Assembly (NCBI RefSeq): GCF_003693445.1
Contig: NZ_RFAR01000046.1
Location: 28,800 to 92,799 of the forward strand
Source: Aquitalea palustris
Lineage (GTDB): Bacteria > Pseudomonadota > Gammaproteobacteria > Burkholderiales > Chromobacteriaceae
Direction of reading: 5' to 3'
DNA length: 64,000 nt
Made by a program: the position numbers and the translations under genes. The notes under the pieces are model-generated. The model was not told the DNA's origin. It saw nothing but the letters and a program-made list of their open reading frames with translations, and did no database searches. Each line of letters opens with the position of its first letter. Position 1 is the first letter of the stretch. Of the stretch, positions 17,652 through 25,221 are shown in pieces.

Positions 17652-20288
17652 TTGGCTTTGCTTCATTACCAGAGTCTAGGTGTCCGACGGCCAGACATCC
17701 TTATGAGGAACGCTTTCTTTGGCTTGAAGACGTTCTACGACTTTCTTTGCCGAACAAAAGACTATATGGAGAGCGATGCCGCCGTGAAGCGGCTCGCTTG
17801 GAAACCTGGCGTCGCACCAGCCGTGGATGATGTTGATCGTGTGCGTGGAGTCTGGGTCCAACTTGAAGAACCCAAGGACCGTCCGAACGAGCCTGAGTCA
17901 ACGTTCCGAGCATTCATGGACGAAAACGTCCGCGATGTGTTCGAGCTACTTGAAGATGATAAGGCTGGTGATACTGGAGATCGGCGTCGCAACGGGCGGC
18001 GGAGGTTCACGGAGGAACGTAAGCTCCTGGTACTGGATCGTGATCCCGAGACGTCGCAGCTTCTACTTGATCGCCGGCCTGCTGGCGCTCAACTACTCCT
18101 GCGCCCAAACACGCTCACGCTGCACAGGCAGATTCAGGCCCTCCAAGCGCTGCAGAATGCACCGTCATCGTCCCATGGCCCGCTATTGCGACTAATGGAG
18201 TCCGCGGATCACGCCCGCTGGCCGTCCTTCGAACCGGCCTGTATCGACGACGAAGGCTGGATGGTGCTCACTGATGAGAGGCGCCCTGGGACCGATGAAC
18301 AGCGCCGCTTTGTTGAGATCGCCATGGCGACACCCGACTTCGTGTTTCTTGAGGGACCACCGGGGTCCGGCAAGACGACTGCTATCTGTGAGTTGGTCCT
18401 GCAGCTCGCTAAGGAAGGTAAGCGGGCGCTCCTCTGCGCCTCAACCCATGTCGCCGTCGATAACGTCCTTGAAAGGCTGATGGACGAGCGGAATCCGCAC
18501 CGAGACCTTGTTATCCCGGTGCGCATCGGCGATCGGAGGAACGTCTCCGAGAAAGCAAGCCCCTGGCAGCTCGAGCGCTTTGTGCGGACGGAGCGAGAGC
18601 GACTCCTTCGGCACCTAGAGGGTCGCCGGGACCTCACGGAGTCGCAGCTCGCGCTGCTCGATGCTGTACGACATGGTTCGACCACGATTGAGCGCATGGT
18701 GCTCAACGCGGCAAACCTAGTCTGCGGAACGACTATCGGCATTCTGCAGCACCCGGACGTCAAGGCCAATGGACATGCGGCCGCGACATTCGACGTGTTG
18801 ATCGTCGATGAGGCGTCCAAGACAACCTTTCAGGAGTTCATCGTCCCCGCGATCCTTGCAAAGCGTTGGGTTATCGTTGGTGACCCGAAGCAGCTATCGC
18901 CATATGTGGATGACGATGCGATGGCTGTAAACGTCGAAGCGTGCCTTAGCGACGAGGTAACACGAAACGCCTGCATTGACGTCTTCTTGGCCGGCCAAAC
19001 TGACTCAAGAAGGAGACGGGTTGCTGCGATTGCGGTCGACGTGCCCAGTACACTCGACGTGTATGTCGCACAGGCAGCCGCCCGTGAGGTCGATATAGCA
19101 AATGCACAAAGCGATGATGAGTTATGGCGTGCTGCGGTCATCGTTGGCGCACTCAACGACCTTGAGGCCCGTGTTGAGGAGCTTCCGCTCGACGTTGTGA
19201 CCGTGCGGCATAAAGGAGAGGAGTTGCAAGCGCTTCGACGGAGGGCCGAGGCGTGGCTGTGCCTCTCTGAGCGCGGTCGCGAAGAGCAGCCTGAGTGGGC
19301 GTCCGAGGTTGCATGGAGACTCGCACGCCTCTACGAGCAGCGTTTCGCTCATGAGGCTGAGCCCACTGAGCACCGCACGCGCTCGACGAGCCAGCGGCTC
19401 CGCGATCAGATCGCTGATCTCCTGCCGGCTGCGGAGACCAGCACCGACACGGAGATGGTCTGGAGGGAGATAGATCGCGTACGCCGGGTTGCACTCCCGT
19501 CGATTCTCGAATCGCTCCGATATGGCTTCGAGCGAGACCCTAACACTCGTAAGGGGTCTGCACTTTCAGATGGGCTCCCGACGCAAGCGATTCGCGCACG
19601 CCATGTGCTTCTGAGTACGCAGCACCGCATGCACCCTGATATCGCCGCGTTCTCGCACGAGCACATCTACGACCGAGAGGCACTCTTCACCCCGGACAGT
19701 TTGGTGGCAGAGCGCATGTGGGGGTTCGGGCGCCACGCTCGCCGAGCAATCTGGCTCGACGTCCGAGGTGGTTTCAACAGCAGCTTCAACAAGAACCCCG
19801 TCGAGGCACGGGCGGTTATCGAAGAGCTTCGCGCATTCGACCAGTGGGCTGAACATAACCCGCGTATTGAGATCGACCGAAAAACGGGTGAGCGGCGAGA
19901 GCGCCCCTGGGAAGCAGCAGTGCTGACATTTTACCGAGGTCAAGAGCGCGAAATTCGAAATCATCTGAGGCGCTGGGCACGACAGGGAAAAGGGATGCGC
20001 CACTTTTCTCTCGGCCCCAAGGGGCGGCCATACCTAGTAGTCGAGTTGTGCACGGTCGATCGCTTCCAGGGGCATGAGGCGGACCTCGTGATCCTCTCGT
20101 GTGCCAGCGCGCGCCCAACTAGTTTCCTCGAGAGTCCGAACCGGCTGAATGTTGCGCTCACGCGTGCGCGTTACCAAAGAATCGTAATCGGCGACCGTCA
20201 CGCCATGATTAGGGCGCAGGCGAGCTTGCTCGGGGTTTTTGCGAAGAACGAAAAGTGGGAAAAAACTTTGAGAAAGGGCTCGCTGTGA
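17652..20288 (+). CDS. UPF1-like superfamily 1 helicase with large internal insertion
   Basis: 878 aa from a TTG at 17,652, six bases after AAGGGAGG (17,638-17,645). An in-frame TAA at 17,637 excludes an upstream start; TTG 17,646 abuts the ribosome-binding site, and ATG 17,703 has none. Helicase motifs in order: I GPPGSGKT (235-242), II DEAS (386-389), III GDPKQL (410-415), IV QHRMHP (657-662), V DRFQGHEADLVILS (about 808) and VI ALTRARYQR (about 835). This is the AAA_11/AAA_12 arrangement of SF1B DNA/RNA helicases. Motifs III and IV, normally some 30-40 residues apart, are about 245 apart here, so a domain of roughly 210 residues is inserted. Residues 1-230 are unrecognised. First gene of a four-gene operon, overlapping the next by 4 bases. 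Confidence 0.88.
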   Translation: MALLHYQSLGVRRPDILMRNAFFGLKTFYDFLCRTKDYMESDAAVKRLAWKPGVAPAVDDVDRVRGVWVQLEEPKDRPNEPESTFRAFMDENVRDVFELLEDDKAGDTGDRRRNGRRRFTEERKLLVLDRDPETSQLLLDRRPAGAQLLLRPNTLTLHRQIQALQALQNAPSSSHGPLLRLMESADHARWPSFEPACIDDEGWMVLTDERRPGTDEQRRFVEIAMATPDFVFLEGPPGSGKTTAICELVLQLAKEGKRALLCASTHVAVDNVLERLMDERNPHRDLVIPVRIGDRRNVSEKASPWQLERFVRTERERLLRHLEGRRDLTESQLALLDAVRHGSTTIERMVLNAANLVCGTTIGILQHPDVKANGHAAATFDVLIVDEASKTTFQEFIVPAILAKRWVIVGDPKQLSPYVDDDAMAVNVEACLSDEVTRNACIDVFLAGQTDSRRRRVAAIAVDVPSTLDVYVAQAAAREVDIANAQSDDELWRAAVIVGALNDLEARVEELPLDVVTVRHKGEELQALRRRAEAWLCLSERGREEQPEWASEVAWRLARLYEQRFAHEAEPTEHRTRSTSQRLRDQIADLLPAAETSTDTEMVWREIDRVRRVALPSILESLRYGFERDPNTRKGSALSDGLPTQAIRARHVLLSTQHRMHPDIAAFSHEHIYDREALFTPDSLVAERMWGFGRHARRAIWLDVRGGFNSSFNKNPVEARAVIEELRAFDQWAEHNPRIEIDRKTGERRERPWEAAVLTFYRGQEREIRNHLRRWARQGKGMRHFSLGPKGRPYLVVELCTVDRFQGHEADLVILSCASARPTSFLESPNRLNVALTRARYQRIVIGDRHAMIRAQASLLGVFAKNEKWEKTLRKGSL

Positions 20289-21526
20289 GCGGCAAGAAGA
20301 GCATAAAGAATTTTTCTGATCTTGGTGTGCTGACCAGCAACGCGTCAGACGCAGAAAGCATCAGTGAAATCGGCGTTGTATCGGGTACTAGCATAGCTGG
20401 CATCCATCAAAATGGTCTGCCTGCTATTCGCCTTCAGCGCTCTATCAAAATTTACTGTTGGCGAGTGATTGGGCAGATCGCCAAGGCGGCCAAGCGGGCC
20501 GAGCTGATGCCTGTGCTTCTGCGGGTGCGCGAATGTGGTACAACCCACGCCGGAGACATTGCAGAGCACTTGTTCTTTGAGGCCAGATCACGACGCGTCG
20601 TCGCTCAGCGCTTGCTGGACCTGGCAGAGCGCTACCGCCTGCTTGAGCAGAGGGATCGTGGCTATGTCCTGACTGAGTCAGGGCACACAGCGCTAGCGAC
20701 GGAGCAAGTCTTTGTTCCCGAGCAAGGAACATGGACGATATGGGCCAGTGACGACCCGCTGCTTGCCACACCGATCCTGCGCGTCGAGCCTTGGGTGGAG
20801 CCGACGGCTTACGAAGAGGTCCTGGGCAAAGAGCGAGACAGAGTTCGCGAGCGGCCGTTTGAGAAATTACCGCGTTGGGTCCGTGACGCGGTTGGTGTCG
20901 TTTCTGTTCCGCTCGTCGGTGGCGTACAACTCCGCATCGATCACCTCGAAGCCGAGGGTGAAGCGGTGAAGGTAGAGACAATGTTACGAGCAGCATGGGA
21001 CGTGTCCGGGGCTCGGTTAAGGGTTGACGGTAAGCTCGGCGACGCTCGAGTGAACACCGCGATTAATCCACCAGAAGTCAGCGCTGAAGCCGTCTGGATG
21101 CAACTGATACAGACCGAGGGGCTTTGGTCACATTGGGATGCTATGGAGTTTGCGCTGCGTGTCGGCTTCGACGACGCGACACCGGGCGAGCGAGAGTCCC
21201 TGATTCGGGCAGTGGTGTTCAGGAGCCCGAACATCACGGGAGTCGGTGCGTTCGACCCCACAACTGTCGACAGGGTCTCGCTACGGGCACGGACAGATCT
21301 TGATGCCAGTCGTTGGGCTGAGTGGAGGCTTCGAGCGCGTGTCCGAGATTACGCGACTGTAGATCGTTTCAACGCATGGACGACTGATGCGGTCGCGCCG
21401 TTCGCTGAGTTCCGCACGGTTACACCTACTAGGGAAGTACTTGCTGATGCGGCCAGACGACAGTGGACGAATCGACCAACACCTAGTGCGTGGCACCTTG
21501 TCGCCGCAGAGGACTGGAGTTTGTGA
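20285..21526 (+). CDS. Unrecognised island protein with possible winged-helix N-terminal region
   Basis: 413 aa from a GTG at 20,285 that overlaps the helicase stop (GTGA), with GAAAGGG six bases upstream; another GTG at 20,255 lacks this spacing. Residues about 65-145 look like a winged helix (CGTTHAGDIAEHLF, RRVVAQRLLDLAERYRLLEQ, GYVLTESG), similar in style to transcriptional or replication wHTH domains. The rest is mixed alpha/beta with Trp-rich segments and no motif I recognise; no membrane segment or signal. Co-translation between helicase and PLD proteins suggests a partner or substrate adaptor in one complex. Function unknown. Confidence 0.75.
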   Translation: MSGKKSIKNFSDLGVLTSNASDAESISEIGVVSGTSIAGIHQNGLPAIRLQRSIKIYCWRVIGQIAKAAKRAELMPVLLRVRECGTTHAGDIAEHLFFEARSRRVVAQRLLDLAERYRLLEQRDRGYVLTESGHTALATEQVFVPEQGTWTIWASDDPLLATPILRVEPWVEPTAYEEVLGKERDRVRERPFEKLPRWVRDAVGVVSVPLVGGVQLRIDHLEAEGEAVKVETMLRAAWDVSGARLRVDGKLGDARVNTAINPPEVSAEAVWMQLIQTEGLWSHWDAMEFALRVGFDDATPGERESLIRAVVFRSPNITGVGAFDPTTVDRVSLRARTDLDASRWAEWRLRARVRDYATVDRFNAWTTDAVAPFAEFRTVTPTREVLADAARRQWTNRPTPSAWHLVAAEDWSL

Positions 21527-23052
21527 TGGCCACCATAAATCAAGAAGTTTGGCAAAAGTCGTTCGAAGAGATCATCGACCAACGGCAACAGGAGCTGCCA
21601 TCTATTTGGGTTTCAACCCAGAAGACTACAGCACTACGTGATGAGCGAGGCAACGCGGTATTCGAGTCTGGCCGAAACCGAGAGATGGCGAATGCCGTCG
21701 TTTCTTTGCTTTCGCAGGCTCGCGAGAAGGTCGTAATGTCGAGTTTTCTGCTTGCAGACAAGCCGGTAGAGGACGCCATCCATCAGGCGGCTGTGCGAGG
21801 TGTCCGTGTCTACGTCCTGCTCGCCTCCGAAGCGCGCCTCGGTCGCGAGGAGAGCGAAGAAGAGTTCGAAAAGCGCGTGCTCGAGCAGCACAAGGCGATG
21901 CTGACACGCCTCGGCGGCCATGCGCTCTTTCGCTCCGCGCCGCACTTCCACGCCAAGGTCGTCGTGGTCGATCCCGATACGAAGCCGGCGGGAGTCCTGC
22001 TCACCGCGAACCTGACGGCCGAGGCGCTTGAGCGGAATGAGGAGCTCGCCGTCACGCTCACCACCGCAGAGGTGGTCGAAGTGACCAGTTACCTCAAGTG
22101 GGCGATGTGGGAGTCGGCCGAGCATGAGTTAGTGGATCCCAAGGATCGCTTCAAGTCGACGCGCCCACTCGGCAAGGTAACTCATCCCGAGGCGGGCGGG
22201 GTGATTGTCGCAACGACGGCGAAGACAAACTCGCTCTGTGCAGAGGTACTGCAGCTCATTGATGGAGCTAGATCGCGAATTGTCGTCAGCAGCTTCGGTT
22301 GGGACGAGAACCACAAAGTTGTGCAACGGCTCTGCACCCGAGCCCGCGAGGGGGTGAATGTCACTGTGCTCGCGCGGGTACGGCCGTCGTCAATGCCGGC
22401 GCTCCTGTCGCTTGCGCAGGCCGGTGCCACCGTGCTTGGTTTTCGCTGGCTTCATGCCAAAGCCGTTTGGACTGACTCTGGACACGCGCTGGTCATGTCC
22501 GCGAACCTGCAATGTGATGGTTTGGATACTGGGTTCGAACTTGGCGTCCGCCTGACAGACTGCCGTGCACAAGAGGTGCTCGACCGGCTTACGATCTGGA
22601 GCAGTGCCGCGCCTTGGAGGCTCGAATCTAAGCCACGCCTCGGTGCTCTCTCTGGATCGGTGATGCTATGGCAACGGGGACAGCTAGTCGACGTAGATAT
22701 CAAGGCTTCGGTCGACGTGGACCTCGGCGTGATCACGGCCGCCTCAGCCGCGATGCTCGAAGCACCGAGGCCGGCGCTCCCTAAACCCGTCGACCTTCCT
22801 CGACTGGCCCACGAACTGCGCTGCATCTGGCGTGTGGTCGCCCCAACGCTTGCTGCGAAGGCGAAGGAGCAGCTACGTCCATCCGAGGGGAAGGATTGTC
22901 CTCCATTGTCTTATGAGCCGCCCTTGTTCCGTGAGCCTGGAGGGCGTCTTGTGGTAGCTGTGAGTTCTTTCCGTGAGTTAGAACAGGCGTGCGTGCTGAT
23001 GGCTGAGGCTAATGCGGCTACCGTTGTACTCGGCGAGGGAGCGAACCGATGA
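21526..23052 (+). CDS. Phospholipase-D superfamily protein with two HKD motifs (probable nuclease)
   Basis: 508 aa from an ATG overlapping the previous stop by one base (TGATG), GGAG six bases upstream. Two complete HxK(x4)D motifs: HAKVVVVD with its His at residue 142, and HAKAVWTD with its His at about 310. Each is followed by the family's (T/S)ANL asparagine motif and a glutamate. So one polypeptide could form a full PLD active site, with each HKD domain in a tandem repeat. PLD folds in bacteria include nucleases (Nuc, BfiI, DISARM DrmC) and lipases; with a helicase neighbour and no signal peptide, nuclease is the better guess. The last 130 residues are unassigned. Confidence 0.85.
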   Translation: MATINQEVWQKSFEEIIDQRQQELPSIWVSTQKTTALRDERGNAVFESGRNREMANAVVSLLSQAREKVVMSSFLLADKPVEDAIHQAAVRGVRVYVLLASEARLGREESEEEFEKRVLEQHKAMLTRLGGHALFRSAPHFHAKVVVVDPDTKPAGVLLTANLTAEALERNEELAVTLTTAEVVEVTSYLKWAMWESAEHELVDPKDRFKSTRPLGKVTHPEAGGVIVATTAKTNSLCAEVLQLIDGARSRIVVSSFGWDENHKVVQRLCTRAREGVNVTVLARVRPSSMPALLSLAQAGATVLGFRWLHAKAVWTDSGHALVMSANLQCDGLDTGFELGVRLTDCRAQEVLDRLTIWSSAAPWRLESKPRLGALSGSVMLWQRGQLVDVDIKASVDVDLGVITAASAAMLEAPRPALPKPVDLPRLAHELRCIWRVVAPTLAAKAKEQLRPSEGKDCPPLSYEPPLFREPGGRLVVAVSSFRELEQACVLMAEANAATVVLGEGANR

Positions 23053-24488
23053 GTTGCCGCACTGGAACACTTCTGTGCTGGCACTCCGAACGTGCGGGGG
23101 GCGAGGTGCTCGAGAACGCCATCAAGGCACTTCGGAATAGACATGTCGATATCGAGCGCGTGCTTTACCTCGTCCAGGCTGGCCGTGAGCGAGCGGTACC
23201 TGCATTCGTCGAGCGAGCGGGGATCGAGCTTGTTGAGATTCCTCTTGACGATCCGACGCTGCACGCCGGGATCTACAAGCAGGTGTGTTCGCTAGTGCTG
23301 CCACGCCTTCGTGGTCTTGAGGGGAGCCTACACATCAACGTGTCTCCGGGAACGCCAGCAATGCATAGCGTGTGGCTTATCCTTCACGCTGGTGGTGCGC
23401 TCCCAGATGGTACGAAGCTGTGGTCCTCGCAACTCAGCCGCGAGACGAGGCGGCCCCGCATTGACCCTGTGGATTTCTCAATTACCACCTACTTGGCCGA
23501 GATCCACCGCTTTGCGCGCTGCGAGCCTGGTCTAGCGGTCTACGAGCCGCAGGCTCGCTCGGCCGCGCGCCACGTGGCGTTCGACCATCTCGCTCGGTAT
23601 GCGCGCGTCATTGGAGCGCCGCTGCTCATCCTCGGTGAGCGAGGGACGGGCAAGACGCGATTGGTCGAGACGTTCGTTGCGACGCTAAAGGAGCGGAAGA
23701 AGGTTGTCACCGTGCCATGTGGAGGTCTCGACTCTGCTCTTGTGGAGAGCCTGCTTTTTGGACACCACAAGGGCGCCTTTACGGGAGCCGCTGTTGACCG
23801 CCTCGGTCTCCTTGCCGAAGCTGACGGAGGCATTCTCTTCCTCGACGAGGTGCAGGATCTACCGCAAGCAGCTCAGCGGAAGCTCGTGCGTGTATTTCAG
23901 GATCGCCAGCGTCGCTACCGGCCGCTCGGCAGCGATCGTGAAAAGACCGTAGATGTCGAACTCGTTTGCGCATCAAACCTGCCTGTCGCAGAGTTGCGCG
24001 GGCGCCTTGATACAGACCTGTTCGACCGCCTCAGCCACCTTGTCGTAACTGTGCCTCCCCTCCGTGAGTGTCGGGAAGACATCAAAGAGGACTGGGGGAG
24101 GGTCTGGCGAGAGATTCGGCAGCGGGAGGACCTGCCCGAGGATGCGCCGTGGTCACGCGACCTCGAACAAGCACTTCGTAGCCACATGTTGCGAGGCAAC
24201 CTTCGCGACCTTCAGCGCCTTGCTGTGCTCTGCATGGCTTGGTGGTCATCACCTGATCCGAGTCCGGGGATCCGTGAGGCACTGATCCAGTGGGAGCGCT
24301 TCACATTGACACCGGAGCACGAGAGCAGCGCCCATGGGGAAGGCTCCCGCACTGAACGCATCCATTGGTTCCGTGCTCGCCTCGCGCGGTGGGCAAAGGA
24401 ACAGTATGGTACGTGGGCTGCAGCAGCGGATGCCCTCGGTTGTGATGAAAAAACGCTAAGACAGGATTCGATATACGGAAAAGTCTGA
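23049..24488 (+). CDS. Sigma-54 activator with RtcR/CARF-like sensor domain
   Basis: 479 aa, ATG overlapping the previous stop (ATGA). Residues 1-155 resemble the CARF-type sensor of RtcR: a Rossmann-like start (TGTLLCWHSER) and the ligand-loop-like INVSPGTPAM at 96-105, comparable to the TTGT/GGT loop of CARF proteins. The AAA+ domain has Walker A GERGTGKT (196-203), the sigma-54-contacting GAFTGA loop (242-247), Walker B GILFLDE (261-267) and an arginine-finger region DLFDRLSH (323-330). A Fis-like HTH lies at about 450-472. Known relatives: RtcR activates RNA-repair genes after RNA damage, and CARF domains bind cyclic oligoadenylates or RNA ends. Inferred role: senses a nucleotide or RNA signal, binds the dyads at 17,494-17,529 and switches on its own operon. 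Confidence 0.88.
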   Translation: MSCRTGTLLCWHSERAGGEVLENAIKALRNRHVDIERVLYLVQAGRERAVPAFVERAGIELVEIPLDDPTLHAGIYKQVCSLVLPRLRGLEGSLHINVSPGTPAMHSVWLILHAGGALPDGTKLWSSQLSRETRRPRIDPVDFSITTYLAEIHRFARCEPGLAVYEPQARSAARHVAFDHLARYARVIGAPLLILGERGTGKTRLVETFVATLKERKKVVTVPCGGLDSALVESLLFGHHKGAFTGAAVDRLGLLAEADGGILFLDEVQDLPQAAQRKLVRVFQDRQRRYRPLGSDREKTVDVELVCASNLPVAELRGRLDTDLFDRLSHLVVTVPPLRECREDIKEDWGRVWREIRQREDLPEDAPWSRDLEQALRSHMLRGNLRDLQRLAVLCMAWWSSPDPSPGIREALIQWERFTLTPEHESSAHGEGSRTERIHWFRARLARWAKEQYGTWAAAADALGCDEKTLRQDSIYGKV

Positions 24489-24628
24489 AATCCAGCGTAA
24501 ACAGGTCGTTACTTTCCAACATACTGTAAGACCGCTTTGGCCGAGCAGCGGTCCCGCCTTGATCACGCAGGGTGCTGCTTGCTGCAGCTTGACCCAGCTC
24601 TGACCAGATATCGACCAGACAAGAAAAA

Positions 24629-24656
24629 AGCCAACCGGTGACGGTTGGCTTTTTCT
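24629..24656. terminator. Bidirectional rho-independent terminator
   Basis: 9-bp stem AGCCAACCG / CGGTTGGCT with a GTGA loop, flanked by an A-run on the left and TTTTTCTTTT on the right, so it can end the tRNA-Gly transcript (minus) and island transcripts (plus). Between the activator stop (24,488) and this hairpin are 140 bases with no feature I can support. Confidence 0.85.
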
Positions 24657-24688
24657 TTTGCAGATCAAGGATCTGCGGGAATTCGGTC

Positions 24689-24762
24689 TGGAGCGGGCGA
24701 TGGGAATCGAACCCACGGCACAAGCTTGGGAAGCTTGGGTATTACCATTATACGACGCCCGC
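24689..24762 (-). tRNA. tRNA-Gly (anticodon CCC)
   Basis: 74 bases including an encoded CCA. Acceptor stem GCGGGCG/CGCCCGC, anticodon stem CAAGC/GCTTG around the loop TTCCCAA, giving anticodon CCC (reads GGG), and T-arm GTGGG-TTCGATT-CCCAT. Discriminator base T. The 3' end points toward the accessory island, a common integration arrangement, though no duplicated 3' end was found at the other edge. Confidence 0.93.
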
Positions 24763-25221
24763 GAAGGGTGGCATTGTAACCGGCTTTTGCGTGGCTGGGT
24801 AGTTGCTTGTGGCTGCAGGGGGCGGGGTGCTGGGGGTCGGGTGGCGATAAGTCGTCGTGCTTTTTGTTTGTGTGATCAAATTTTACAGTGCGGCGAATGT
24901 GGCTTGCCGACATAAATGCCGGTTGTGGGGTTTTTTTTGATGGATTCTGTGTGTTTGGTGAGTATTTGTTTAATGTTTTGATCAAATTTGTATTGAGTGC
25001 TGGTCGTGCTTGTCGCTAGACTGCGGTGGTCTGCAGGGCCTACCTGACAGGCTGCCGGGATTCGCTACCTCACACTGCCCGCCACTGTCCGCATCGCGCA
25101 TTGCCGTGGATGGCGTCATGGCGCTGCCGGTGTCGGGACGCTTGCTGAAGACCTGACGGTAAATCACGCTGTCTCCCGCTGCGGAGGCAGGATTTCATCA
25201 GCTTCGTTACGGATCAGTGCA
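24763..25221. other. Intergenic region between tRNA-Gly and FAD oxidoreductase
   Basis: 460 bases without a supported gene. Contains two direct copies of TGATCAAATTT (24,873-24,883 and 24,979-24,989) in an AT-rich part, possible regulator sites for the oxidoreductase promoter. No matching regulator gene is adjacent. The remainder is GC-rich without clear structure. Confidence 0.45.

Noticed and set aside
17652..24488. Assignment of the island to DISARM because of helicase plus PLD
   Set aside because: DISARM needs a DrmB (DUF1998) and usually a methylase; neither is present, and the helicase is of the UPF1-like SF1 type with a sigma-54 activator instead.
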